In this document: positions 1-8,075 of the stretch, one piece after another
Position numbering within the stretch: the stretch's first letter is position 1
Layout: each line of letters begins with the position of its first letter
NCBI RefSeq assembly: GCF_047974105.1
Contig: NZ_JBHYRS010000005.1
Span: 124,001 to 188,000, forward strand
Reading direction: 5' to 3'
DNA: 64,000 nucleotides
From: Mitsuokella sp047974105
GTDB lineage: Bacteria > Bacillota > Negativicutes > Selenomonadales > Selenomonadaceae
Position numbers and translations under genes: made by a program
Notes under the pieces: generated by a model
The model's database searches: none
What the model was told of the DNA's origin: nothing
The model's input: only the letters and a program-made list of their open reading frames with translations

Positions 1-661
1 TTTTCTCATCCATCGTGCCAAACGAAATAAGGTTGTCGACGCTCAGCGGCGTTTTCGAGAATTTACGGATGGTCAGGCACGGGCCAATGAGTGACAATGG
101 CGGGATGATAATATTGACACGCGAGCCATCTTCGAGGCGGGCATCGACGAGCGGAGAGGATTCATCGACACGGCGGCCCAGCGGCGTCAGAATTCGTTCG
201 ATGATGTTCATCAAATGCGCCGTATCGTGGAACTTCGCGTCCGTGAGCTCGAGCTTGCCCATACGTTCGACGAATACCTGACGCGGACCGTTGACCATGA
301 TTTCAGTGATGGAGTCGTCCTTGCGCAAAGCCTCAATCGGGCCGAGACCGAGGACTTCATCGCGGATATCGGCAATCAGGCGCGGCTTCTCACCCTGCGG
401 GATGGAGAATGGATTCTCGTCAAGCACGCGCTGACAGTAATCGGCAATCAAGGTCTCAACCTGATGCGGGTCCTGATTGACTGAGGAAAGCATCGCCTGC
501 TCTGCCGGCGTCATCTCGTCGACAATGCGCTGGTGGATACGCTGCTTGATTTCCTGATAAGAACGCTCCGCCGCCGTATCCTGATTCTCTTCGCGCGAAC
601 CAAAAATATTCACCTGCCGGTTCTCATCAGCCGCCCGACCTAAGCGCGTCAATAAAGACAT
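1..661 (-). CDS. cpaF: Tad pilus assembly ATPase CpaF/TadA, 5' part only
   Basis: The reading frame starts at an ATG complementary to 659-661 (MSLLTRLGRAADENRQ) and runs off the left edge, so about 220 residues are visible. They cover the N-terminal helical domain and the start of the ATPase fold, with the family-typical stretches LGLGPIEALRKD, ITEIMVNGP and the N2-domain segment ending RKFSKTPLS. Walker motifs lie beyond the window. CpaF is the cytoplasmic hexameric ATPase that powers Flp pilus extension and retraction. It is the last visible gene of the leftward tad operon, 15 bp after tadE. In most tad loci cpaF directly precedes tadB; here tadB, flp and tadE come before it. Confidence 0.9.
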   Translation of the reverse strand, partial: MSLLTRLGRAADENRQVNIFGSREENQDTAAERSYQEIKQRIHQRIVDEMTPAEQAMLSSVNQDPHQVETLIADYCQRVLDENPFSIPQGEKPRLIADIRDEVLGLGPIEALRKDDSITEIMVNGPRQVFVERMGKLELTDAKFHDTAHLMNIIERILTPLGRRVDESSPLVDARLEDGSRVNIIIPPLSLIGPCLTIRKFSKTPLSVDNLISFGTMDEK

Positions 662-676
662 CGTATCTCACCTCAA

Positions 677-1132
677 TTACTTCTTGTTATTCTTATATTC
701 ACTATACATCGTATACGTTATATGCAAATTTAATTTTTTCTCAGATGTATCGTCCATTAAGGCATCTACAGCACCGCCTATCAACGTACCTTCTTTATTC
801 AAAGTAGCATTCATTTCAACGACTACATTGTCATAATTATTGTCTGGTTTTATTGAAAAACAGGCCGTTGAAGTCGGGTCCCATTCATACATATCAGCTG
901 GTAAAGATTGATCCTTGTAATTCGCACGAATCTTATCATATTCTCCCTGCAGCTGACTCTCATCTGTTACAGATACAACAGCTGCCTCTCTGGCGCTATT
1001 TCGTGCAATGGTACTCAATGTTAAATAATCGACAAAAAAACTGGCAAAATAAACAATCCCTAAAAAAAGCAACAAAAAAAGAGGCAGGATTAATGCGAAT
1101 TCCACAATGGATTGTCCCTTCTGGAATCTCAT
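677..1132 (-). CDS. tadE: TadE-like minor pseudopilin
   Basis: A 151-residue protein starting MRFQKGQSIVEFALILPLF. The N-terminal G-Q-S-I-V-E-F motif followed by a single hydrophobic segment (about residues 13-35) is the TadE signature; processing by the prepilin peptidase is expected near the glycine. I chose the ATG at 1132 because a purine-rich ribosome site (GGAGAAAGGGG) lies just upstream. The longer in-frame start would run through the flp gene. The C-terminal part is a globular extracytoplasmic domain without recognisable motifs. It lies between flp and cpaF and is distinctly AT-rich compared with the rest of the tad locus. Confidence 0.82.
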   Translation of the reverse strand: MRFQKGQSIVEFALILPLFLLLFLGIVYFASFFVDYLTLSTIARNSAREAAVVSVTDESQLQGEYDKIRANYKDQSLPADMYEWDPTSTACFSIKPDNNYDNVVVEMNATLNKEGTLIGGAVDALMDDTSEKKLNLHITYTMYSEYKNNKK

Positions 1133-1166
1133 AATCCTGCCCCTTTCTCCGTAGATAGATTCGCCC

Positions 1167-1361
1167 TTATTTTCCTGCGCCGTTTGCAAGAAGATTTTTA
1201 ACACTTGCAAATACCTTTTGGATCGATTCTGAAATGCTGCCACCACCAAATAAACCAGCGGCAATGATAACAACAAACGCCAGAATCAAGGCATACTCCA
1301 CGATTCCCTGTGCTTTTTCACTCACATAACGAGCTTTCAGATACTTTAAGATTTCTAACAT
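1167..1361 (-). CDS. flp: Flp/Fap-type major pilin
   Basis: A 64-residue prepilin, MLEILKYLKARYVSEKAQGIVEYALILAF at its start (shown here in part), with the class IVb Flp motif G-I-V-E-Y-A-L-I followed by a hydrophobic helix (VVIIAAGLFGGG). Cleavage after the glycine would leave a short mature pilin, as in other Flp pilins. The ATG at 1361 has an excellent site, GGAGG, 8 bp upstream. It is the structural subunit of the pilus built by the surrounding cpa/tad genes. Unusually, it lies within the operon downstream of tadB rather than at the head of the locus. Confidence 0.9.
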   Translation of the reverse strand: MLEILKYLKARYVSEKAQGIVEYALILAFVVIIAAGLFGGGSISESIQKVFASVKNLLANGAGK

Positions 1362-1458
1362 TTGGGATTCCTCCTTAAGAATATAGATGGCTGTAATATT
1401 ATCTATGTAAATCCTCACGGATTACAAGCAAATTATTTTCTTAAAATCACTTCATGAA

Positions 1459-2421
1459 TCATGCTTTAATATCCACGATTTTTCGTATAATAAGCATACC
1501 TATTATCTCTAAAACAACTGCACCTATAATGAACATATGTCCCATATCTGTCTCAATTAATGGTTTTAAATAATCGGGATTCAATATGGACAGTCCTGCT
1601 GCTAAAGCAATAGGAATGCAGGCTACTACAACAGCAGACGCTCTTCCCTGTGCCGTCAAAGCCATTACCTCTCGCCTCATTCGAATTCTTTCCTCAATCG
1701 TTTCACTGATCGTATCAAGAATCTGTGCGAGGTCGCCGCCGACCTGCCTTTGTATGAGCACGGCGGTGACGACGAGTTCAAAATCTGGACTTGCGACTCT
1801 TCTCTGCATGTTGTCGAGTGCAGTTTCCAGGGTGTTGCCGAGGTTGACTTCGTTGACGACGAGCCGGACTTCGCGGCCCATCGGGGCGTCCATTTCCCTA
1901 GCGATGAGCTCGAAGGCCTGCATGAAGCTGAAGCCGGCGCGCAGGGCGTTGGCGACCATGGTCAGCATATCGCCGAGCTGGTTCGTGAATTTTTTGCGGC
2001 GGCGGCGGATGCGCAGCCCCAGCAGGGCAAAACCCAAGAGGATGGCCGCGAGGGCACCGAGGAAAAACATCGAAGCCTTGAGCGTCACGAGGAACGTGAT
2101 AAAGCCTATGAAAAGGCCCCAGAGCACGAGGATGGCTTCAAACTCTGTGCCGTGTATGGGCCAGTCGGCCTGCTGCATCCAGAGTTCGACGCGCCGCCCG
2201 CGCTGGACTTTGCCGATTGCTGTGGCAAGGCTCTCGATGAGGCCTAGAATCAGTGCCTTCAGGCCGCCGCCCTGCCGGCTCTGCCGGGTTTCTCCCGGCG
2301 CTTCAGCCAGGGAGCTCAGGCGCTCCGTGATGACGCGGTCCTCGCGTGAGCGGATGGAGAGCAGCATGACGAGCAGGAAGAAGCACATTGCCGTGACGAG
2401 CACGGCCAGCAGCGCGCTCAT
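1459..2421 (-). CDS. tadB: Tad inner-membrane platform protein TadB (T2SS F family)
   Basis: A 320-residue type II secretion F-domain protein. It has an N-terminal membrane helix (about 5-25), a pair of helices in the middle (about 95-140), the conserved cytoplasmic F domain (NQLGDMLTMVANALRAGFSF and VGGDLAQILDTISETIEER) and two C-terminal helices. TadB and TadC form the platform on which CpaF acts; only one platform gene is in view, so tadC is probably beyond the left edge. The ATG at 2421 overlaps the cpaE stop as ATGA and has AGGTGG upstream; a GTG at 2430 is the alternative start. Base composition changes inside the gene: the 3' third (1459 to about 1700) is AT-rich, the rest GC-rich. Confidence 0.87.
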   Translation of the reverse strand: MSALLAVLVTAMCFFLLVMLLSIRSREDRVITERLSSLAEAPGETRQSRQGGGLKALILGLIESLATAIGKVQRGRRVELWMQQADWPIHGTEFEAILVLWGLFIGFITFLVTLKASMFFLGALAAILLGFALLGLRIRRRRKKFTNQLGDMLTMVANALRAGFSFMQAFELIAREMDAPMGREVRLVVNEVNLGNTLETALDNMQRRVASPDFELVVTAVLIQRQVGGDLAQILDTISETIEERIRMRREVMALTAQGRASAVVVACIPIALAAGLSILNPDYLKPLIETDMGHMFIIGAVVLEIIGMLIIRKIVDIKA

Positions 2422-3548
2422 GACAGCCACCTATGGGCCATCGGCGCCTGATGGCTGACGAGATGGTCCACGATTTTGTCGACACTCCTTGAAAGCGGAC
2501 TGTCGGGCGCAATCTCCGTCGCCATCTGGCCGTCATCTGCGGCCTTTGAGACGGCGAGGTATTCATTCGGGATGATGGCCGCGACCGGATAGCCGAGTTT
2601 TGTCTCAAGTTCGCGCCTTTTTTCCTCGGTACACGGCGAGACGCGCGTGAAGATGACTTTGGCGCGCTTTTCGACGTCGTCCCAGTCCTTGAAGATCTCA
2701 ATGGCCTTGCGCATATGGTCGAGCTCGTAAGCGCCGTTGATCATCGCGCAAAGGTACGTCACGGTCGAATCCTCCGCAGCGGCAATCGAAGTCGGGTTGA
2801 AGCCCTGCGGTACGTCGATGAGGAGATACCGAAAGAGCCCTTGTGCCATGCGGATGATGCCTTCAAGCTGCGGAATCGAGACTTTGTCGATGTAATTTGG
2901 CCTCGTCGTGCCGCAGAGCACATGGACGCGCTCGGATACCGGCACGAAATAGCGCTTGAGCGTGACCGGCGACAAAAAGCGGATGTCGCGGGCGGCCTCG
3001 ACAATCGTCGATTTTGGCTGCAGATTGAAGAAAACGGCCATGTCGCCGAACTGCAAATCCGCGTCGATGATGCCGACCTGTTCATGCGTGCGGCGGGCAA
3101 GAGCCCCCGCGAGATTGGCAATCAGCGTCGTTTTGCCGCTCTTGCCCTTCGGACTGAAGAAGACCAAAGTCTCGCAGTTCTGCTCCATGCCGGCCTTGGC
3201 AAATTCGCGCACAGCCTCCTGCAGCTCCACACCCGTAAAAGGCTTGACGAGACAGCCGCGCGCGCCCGCCGCTATGAGGTGTGTCGCGCTCTCGGGGCGC
3301 CATTCCTCGGCCATACAGAGGATGTCGGCCTGCGGATAAGCCTTGTGGAAGGCCTCGATCAGGGGCACGGCATCTGCGTGGTCAATATCCAGCAGAATGA
3401 GGTTCGGGTCGAACATGCGGCCCTGTCCGATGGCATCGTTCGTGCTCTGGTAGCGCGCAGCCATGGCAAAGCCCGGCGTGCGGTCGATGACGGCCGTGAG
3501 CTTTTCGAGCATTAGGCGGTCTTTCTCAACCATCATGACACGATACAT
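2418..3548 (-). CDS. cpaE: CpaE: response-receiver domain fused to ParA/MinD-type ATPase
   Basis: A 376-residue protein. Residues 1-120 form a receiver-like domain with Asp54 (ILLDID) and Lys102 (VKPF) in the phosphoacceptor positions. The rest is a MinD/ParA ATPase with a deviant Walker A, KGKSGKTT, at 134-141 that keeps the signature lysine, and a GIIDADLQFGD segment. CpaE/TadZ proteins localise the Tad machine at the cell pole. The gene overlaps tadB by 4 bp and follows a second ATPase gene of the same class. The receiver domain could make localisation phosphorylation-dependent; no kinase is seen nearby, so that is speculation. Confidence 0.88.
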   Translation of the reverse strand: MYRVMMVEKDRLMLEKLTAVIDRTPGFAMAARYQSTNDAIGQGRMFDPNLILLDIDHADAVPLIEAFHKAYPQADILCMAEEWRPESATHLIAAGARGCLVKPFTGVELQEAVREFAKAGMEQNCETLVFFSPKGKSGKTTLIANLAGALARRTHEQVGIIDADLQFGDMAVFFNLQPKSTIVEAARDIRFLSPVTLKRYFVPVSERVHVLCGTTRPNYIDKVSIPQLEGIIRMAQGLFRYLLIDVPQGFNPTSIAAAEDSTVTYLCAMINGAYELDHMRKAIEIFKDWDDVEKRAKVIFTRVSPCTEEKRRELETKLGYPVAAIIPNEYLAVSKAADDGQMATEIAPDSPLSRSVDKIVDHLVSHQAPMAHRWLS

Positions 3549-3585
3549 TGGCAGGACCCCCTTTCTCTGGATCTTTTTTTACGGA

Positions 3586-4422
3586 TTAGCTGAAGAGACG
3601 GCTGAGCCACGAGGACTCCTGCTGTTTTTCTTCGGCTTCGGCAGGCGTGCTGCTGTGATTGGTGTAGCGGGCTACGAGCTCCTTCAGGGCCTCGCCTAAA
3701 GCAGTTTGTTTTGGTGCAAGGACCAAAGGGACGCCGTCGCGGATGGAGTCGCTCGCCGCCCGGAAGTCATTGGGCAGAACGTGATAAAACGGTTCTCCGA
3801 GCAGCTTCTGTACATCGGCAAGGCCGATGCGCGTTTTTGAGTCGCTGCGGTTGAGGACAAGTCTTATCTTGTTCTTATCATAGTTGAGAGTTTTCAATGT
3901 GTCCATACCTATTTTCATATTTTTTATCGTCGGTATGAAATCCACAATGCCGAGGAAGGTCACGATGGTCGAGAGGTCGAGCATCGCGAGATTCAGCGTG
4001 CTGAACATCGAGGTCATGTCAATGAGGATGTAGTCGAAGCTCTGCTGGAGCTTGCGCACGGCCCTCACGGCGTAGTCATGATGGATATTGTAGGCCTCCT
4101 CGAGCTTCGTCGGTGAGGCCAGCACGGAAAAATGCACGCCGCCATGTTCGTACGGTGTCAGGAAATCCTGCACGCGGCACGAATCGCCCTCGACCTGCAT
4201 CGTGCGCTGAACATCGGCCAGCGTACGTAGGGGCTCGAGCTTCAGGTAGTTGCAGACATCGCCGAACTGCAGGTCAAAATCAACGAGACAGACGCGGTAG
4301 CCCTCGCGCGCGAGCTCTGAGGCCATGTTGCAGGCCACGAGTGTCTTGCCGACGGCCGAAGCCGTGCTGAAAAAGGTGATGACAATGCCATTGGCAGGCG
4401 CTGCCTGCGTCATTTCTGCCAT
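3586..4422 (-). CDS. tadZ: second CpaE/TadZ-like ATPase without receiver domain
   Basis: A 278-residue MinD/ParA-fold protein with the P-loop FFSTASAVGKT (residues 17-27), VCLVDFDLQFGD and a switch-like DYILIDMTSMFST. The Walker A motif keeps GKT but the signature lysine of ParA/MinD proteins (K of KGGVGKT) is replaced, aligning with Ala21, as in some TadZ atypical ATPases. It has no receiver domain, which separates it from the cpaE gene 37 bp downstream. Both proteins end in similar tails (SWLSRLFS here, HRWLS in CpaE). Role: probably polar placement of the pilus machine, acting with CpaE as a pair. Assignment to the Tad system rests on context and the DLQFGD motif shared with CpaE. Confidence 0.82.
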   Translation of the reverse strand: MAEMTQAAPANGIVITFFSTASAVGKTLVACNMASELAREGYRVCLVDFDLQFGDVCNYLKLEPLRTLADVQRTMQVEGDSCRVQDFLTPYEHGGVHFSVLASPTKLEEAYNIHHDYAVRAVRKLQQSFDYILIDMTSMFSTLNLAMLDLSTIVTFLGIVDFIPTIKNMKIGMDTLKTLNYDKNKIRLVLNRSDSKTRIGLADVQKLLGEPFYHVLPNDFRAASDSIRDGVPLVLAPKQTALGEALKELVARYTNHSSTPAEAEEKQQESSWLSRLFS

Positions 4423-4483
4423 ACCATCACTTCCTTTGCTGCTTTCATCTATCGAGTATCGAGATATTTATTTAATCTATTTA

Positions 4484-6103
4484 TTATTTATCCATGCGGC
4501 CGAGGATGGCTTTGGCTGAAGCCTTGATGCGGTCGCCCGGCAGCTCGGTGCGGGCGGCTTCCTCAGCCCCTGCGTCCATGTCATCGCCATTCGCTGCGGG
4601 AAGAACAGCCTTAGACGAAGCAGAGGGGGCAGCGGACTGCTGCTTCTGAGCTCTCTGTGCCTTTTTCTGGGCCTTCTCGGCGACTTTTTTCTCCTTCGCG
4701 AGTTCTTCATTGGACTTCTCGGGGATATCGCCGTTGACGTCAACCTGCTTCATGTCGCGCACCTCGCGGCGGCTGGCATTGTAGGTATCCTCCATGTCAG
4801 GCGACATGCGCGCCGGCGTTTCCTCGTTGACCACGCGCGGCGTGATGAGCACAACAATCTCGGATTTCTGATGTGAATTGTTATGATAGCGGAAGAGTTC
4901 GCCGATAAGCGGCAGATTGCCAAAGAACGGCACTTTCTGCAGCGTCTTGGCTTCCTCGGAGTTCAGCAGGCCGCCAATGACCATCGTCATGCCCGAAGGG
5001 ATGTTGACCGTTGTCTTGGCCGAGCGCGTCGCGATGCCCGGCATGCGGTAGCCGTCTTTCGTCACGGCATTGGACCAGTCGAGTCGGCTGACCTGCGTCT
5101 CAAGCTCCGTCGTGATGTTGCCATCCTGGTCGACAGTCGGGGCATGCAGGTCAAGGCCGATGCCGTATTCCCTGTATTCGGTCGTCGTCGAGCCGAAGCT
5201 GTTTGAGGTCGAATAGGGGATTTCGCCGCCGATGAGGATTTTGGCATCGCGGCCGCTCATCGTCGTGATGTTCGGACGCGAGACGATGCGGGCCCTGCCA
5301 TTTTCGATGAGCGCGTGAATCTGCATATTAATTTTCGAGAAATGGGTGAAGAGCCAGTTCTGATTGTACCAGTGATGGCCGGCATCGCGCTGCGTGCCGT
5401 AGGTTTCACCGGCATAATATGAGCCCGCGTCATTCATCGTGATACCGCTGTCGCTCGTATCGCTGAGGTCCTGCGAAACGTAGTTGAGGCCGAGGTTCTT
5501 GGCATCGTTGGAGTTAATCTCGACAAACATGGCCTCGATGTTGATCTGGTCGGGATTGGTCATCTCGAGCATGTTGACGACAGAATCATCGATATCGCCG
5601 CGCAGATTCACGGCTCCCTCTGTCGCATTTTCGGCTTTCCCGCTGCTGCCGCCCGTCTGCGCGTACATCTTGGCGATTTTATAGGCAAGGTCGCGCTCGT
5701 ACTGGTTCTTGACGCTGCCGCGCAGCAAAATCTTGCCCCCGATCATCTGCACGCGCACCTCCGGCAGTCCGATGGCCTCCTGCACAAGCTTGGCAAGGCC
5801 CGAATCCTGATTCGAAACCGTGATGCGGTATTCATAGCGATAGCCGTTTGACGCCCAGACATTGAGGGTCGTCGTGCCCGGCGAAATGCCGATAACGTTC
5901 AGGGACGTGCCGTCAAGCAGGCTGACATCGGCGATTTTCGGATTGGCAATGGCCACGCGCGTGATATTGCGCCCCGTGTTGAGATAATACGACTGGTTGA
6001 GGTCGACGGAGACCGGCGTGAACTGCGCGAAGGCGGGGGCAGGGGAGAAGACGGCCGCTGCTGCGACTGTACTGACAGCGAGGCTCAAAAAGGCTTTTCT
6101 CAT
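4484..6103 (-). CDS. cpaC: Tad outer-membrane secretin CpaC/RcpA
   Basis: A 539-residue secretin. A Sec signal peptide ends at PAFA-Q (residue 26). Next come the pilus/BON-like N domains (SYYLNTGRNITRVAIANP onward, residues 30-170) and the secretin core (about 260-430), with VSRPNITTMSGRDAKILIGG and the typical IPSGMTMVIGGLLNSE and VPFFGNLPLIGELFR motifs. The last 100 residues form a lysine/glutamine/alanine-rich tail that is probably disordered or coiled and longer than usual. It forms the pore for the Flp pilus in the outer membrane, direct evidence that the host is diderm. The start overlaps the cpaB stop as ATGA, so the two are translationally coupled. Confidence 0.93.
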   Translation of the reverse strand: MRKAFLSLAVSTVAAAAVFSPAPAFAQFTPVSVDLNQSYYLNTGRNITRVAIANPKIADVSLLDGTSLNVIGISPGTTTLNVWASNGYRYEYRITVSNQDSGLAKLVQEAIGLPEVRVQMIGGKILLRGSVKNQYERDLAYKIAKMYAQTGGSSGKAENATEGAVNLRGDIDDSVVNMLEMTNPDQINIEAMFVEINSNDAKNLGLNYVSQDLSDTSDSGITMNDAGSYYAGETYGTQRDAGHHWYNQNWLFTHFSKINMQIHALIENGRARIVSRPNITTMSGRDAKILIGGEIPYSTSNSFGSTTTEYREYGIGLDLHAPTVDQDGNITTELETQVSRLDWSNAVTKDGYRMPGIATRSAKTTVNIPSGMTMVIGGLLNSEEAKTLQKVPFFGNLPLIGELFRYHNNSHQKSEIVVLITPRVVNEETPARMSPDMEDTYNASRREVRDMKQVDVNGDIPEKSNEELAKEKKVAEKAQKKAQRAQKQQSAAPSASSKAVLPAANGDDMDAGAEEAARTELPGDRIKASAKAILGRMDK

Positions 6104-7161
6104 TGGACACCCTCCCTCGTCGATGTTACACCGCGGATGACTTCAATCGTCCGCCCGAGACTTGGGACAGAGCCCGAGGAGCCGCCGCCCGCAGAACCGG
6201 AGCTATTGTAGCTCGGTGCCGGAGACGGGCTCGGCGTAAGAGCTGCCGGCGCACTGTAGGACTGCTGCGGAGCAGGGGCCTGTGACGGTGCCGGAGCTTC
6301 ATTGGCCGCTGACTGCGACTGATTCGTGGCCTGCGGGATGCCGGCATAGTCTGTATCAAATGTGTACATATCGCGCGGCTTGAAAGGACGCAGGTCGAGG
6401 TACAAAGTGCCTTCCTGCGAAGCCACGGCGAGTTTCAGCACGTCGGCAGGCTTCAGGGCTACAGTAGCCGTGGCCATGCCCTCAGATGCCGGCTTTGTAT
6501 TGACATTCTGCGAGGAACTGTCTTTTGAGTCTTTGGAGCTGTCGGAACTCTTATCGGAGCCCGAGTCGCCCGCGGGGACATTCGAGAGATTCGACGTCCT
6601 GTTGATGGCAAGCAGCAGGACATTCTGGAGAATCAGGCGTCCCTGCATGCCATTTTCCTTCGTGCCCGTGATGAGCATGATGTCGACGTAGTCACCCGGA
6701 TGCGCGAAGCCCGAGACGCCGGTCACATCCGAAATGGGGATGGTCACGGCGCGGCAGTCCGAGGGAATCACGCCCGTGAAGCCCGCCATGCGGATATCGA
6801 CGTAAACCTTGCGCGAGGTCATGATGTCGCCCTGCTGGATGGCCGTGCTCGTCGGATGGTCCACGGCGTCTTCCACGTCGCGGAACGCCCCTTCCGGCAC
6901 GAGGTCACTCGGAACCTCGACGACCTTGAGCATATCCTCCTTGACGACAGTGCGTTCCGGGATATCCTGCTTGGCGGCGACGACCTGCACGAGATTCGTC
7001 TTAGGCTGCTCCTGAGGCTTTTCATCGGACCCCGAAATGGCGAAATACACCATAAGCCCTAAGAGACAGCTGACGACGGCTGCCGCCGCCACCCATTGAC
7101 GATATGTGATTTTGTCTAGGAATTCGCGGAGCTTTTCCTTGAATTGCGCTGGGTTGACCAT
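6100..7161 (-). CDS. cpaB: Tad pilus assembly protein CpaB/RcpC
   Basis: A 353-residue protein with one N-terminal membrane helix (about 22-43) and a SAF domain (VVAAKQDIPERTVVKEDMLKVVEVP, only partly quoted: VVAAKQDIPERTVV) followed by the RcpC domain (AVTIPISDVTGVSGFAHPGDYVDIMLI region). The C-terminal third is a low-complexity Ser/Pro/Ala/Gln-rich tail. CpaB is a periplasmic partner of the secretin. It is the first gene of the leftward operon; about 200 bp upstream separate it from the divergent prepilin peptidase. A weak minus-strand promoter candidate (TATACT near 7269-7274) is visible but I cannot support a matching -35 element. Confidence 0.88.
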   Translation of the reverse strand: MVNPAQFKEKLREFLDKITYRQWVAAAAVVSCLLGLMVYFAISGSDEKPQEQPKTNLVQVVAAKQDIPERTVVKEDMLKVVEVPSDLVPEGAFRDVEDAVDHPTSTAIQQGDIMTSRKVYVDIRMAGFTGVIPSDCRAVTIPISDVTGVSGFAHPGDYVDIMLITGTKENGMQGRLILQNVLLLAINRTSNLSNVPAGDSGSDKSSDSSKDSKDSSSQNVNTKPASEGMATATVALKPADVLKLAVASQEGTLYLDLRPFKPRDMYTFDTDYAGIPQATNQSQSAANEAPAPSQAPAPQQSYSAPAALTPSPSPAPSYNSSGSAGGGSSGSVPSLGRTIEVIRGVTSTREGVQ

Positions 7162-7303
7162 ATTGTCATTCCTTTATCTTTTTACTTCTGCATCAAAACG
7201 AAAATCTTTACGTGTCTTGTAGTAGATTTTGGCAGATATTTATTACAAAGTGTTCTGGCTAACTTAAGTATATCATAGTTCATACCATTTTGTTTTAGAA
7301 TTT

Positions 7304-7332
7304 TTGACGATTTTCCCTGTTTTTGCTAGGAT
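7304..7332 (+). promoter_or_regulatory. sigma-70 promoter of the prepilin peptidase gene
   Basis: TTGACG at 7304-7309 and TAGGAT at 7327-7332 are separated by 17 bp, 43 bp before the start codon. The site lies in the divergent gap between the peptidase gene and cpaB. Confidence 0.65.
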
Positions 7333-7375
7333 AAGGAAAGAATCGTTTTGCATAGTAAAATTAGGGGGTTTTATT

Positions 7376-8020
7376 ATGTTCGTAATAATGAAATGCCTTT
7401 TGTCGATTTTGCTCGCAGTCGGAGGCGGCCTGCTCGGCAGCCGCTGGATTGCGTATTCGTACCAAAAAGCGGCAGAAGGTGTCCTGAGTTTTCCGGACCG
7501 CGCAGAGGAGCAGCATAAGAAAAGGCCGCTGCGTCTTGGCGCCGTTCTGGGCTTTCTCTTCTGTTTCACGCTCTTAACTCTGCATTCCATGCATCCGCTG
7601 CGCGTGGGCTTTCTCATGGTCTTCCAGTATTTCCTGCTGCTCTACACGTGGACGGATCTCGAGCAGCGCGTGATTTTTGACAAAATGCTGCTTCCCTTTG
7701 TCATCATCGGGGCCATTTCCATCCCCGTGCTCGAGCGCGTGCCGACTGACCACATCGAAGCCGCAGTCGTCGGCGGCCTCGTCTTTCTCGCCCTCGCCGT
7801 CATCACCAAAGGCGGCATCGGCGGCGGCGACGTCAAGCTCATCGCCGCCCTCGGCATCTGGCTCGGCACGGACATGCTCATGACCGTCGTCATTGCCGGC
7901 ATCGTCATGGGCGGCATCGCGGCTCTCCTGATGCTCGCCACGGGCAAGCGCAAAAAAGGAGATTTTTTCGCCTACGGCCCTTACTTCACGATAAGCGCCT
8001 TGGTGTTTACACTGCTTTAA
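7376..8020 (+). CDS. cpaA: A24 prepilin peptidase (TadV/CpaA type)
   Basis: A 214-residue polytopic membrane protein with both catalytic aspartates of type IV prepilin peptidases: Asp94 in TDLEQRVIFD and Asp152 in the GIGGGDVK motif (GxGD). It lacks the N-terminal cysteine-rich methylase domain of PilD, as expected for TadV/CpaA enzymes. It should process the Flp and TadE prepilins encoded on the other strand. I chose ATG 7376, preceded by GGGGG at a good distance; a longer frame from 7304 would begin on the promoter. It is the only gene in the left 16 kb that runs against the replication fork. Confidence 0.9.
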   Translation: MFVIMKCLLSILLAVGGGLLGSRWIAYSYQKAAEGVLSFPDRAEEQHKKRPLRLGAVLGFLFCFTLLTLHSMHPLRVGFLMVFQYFLLLYTWTDLEQRVIFDKMLLPFVIIGAISIPVLERVPTDHIEAAVVGGLVFLALAVITKGGIGGGDVKLIAALGIWLGTDMLMTVVIAGIVMGGIAALLMLATGKRKKGDFFAYGPYFTISALVFTLL

Positions 8021-8023
8021 GAC

Positions 8024-8064
8024 AAAAAAAGAAGCACTCCCTCAGGGAAAGTGCTTCTTTTTTT
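8024..8064. terminator. bidirectional intrinsic terminator
   Basis: AAAGAAGCACT and AGTGCTTCTTT form a stem around a short loop, with A and T tracts on either side. It lies between the convergent prepilin peptidase and htpX genes and can serve both. Confidence 0.85.
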
Positions 8065-8075
8065 ATTGCCCGGAA

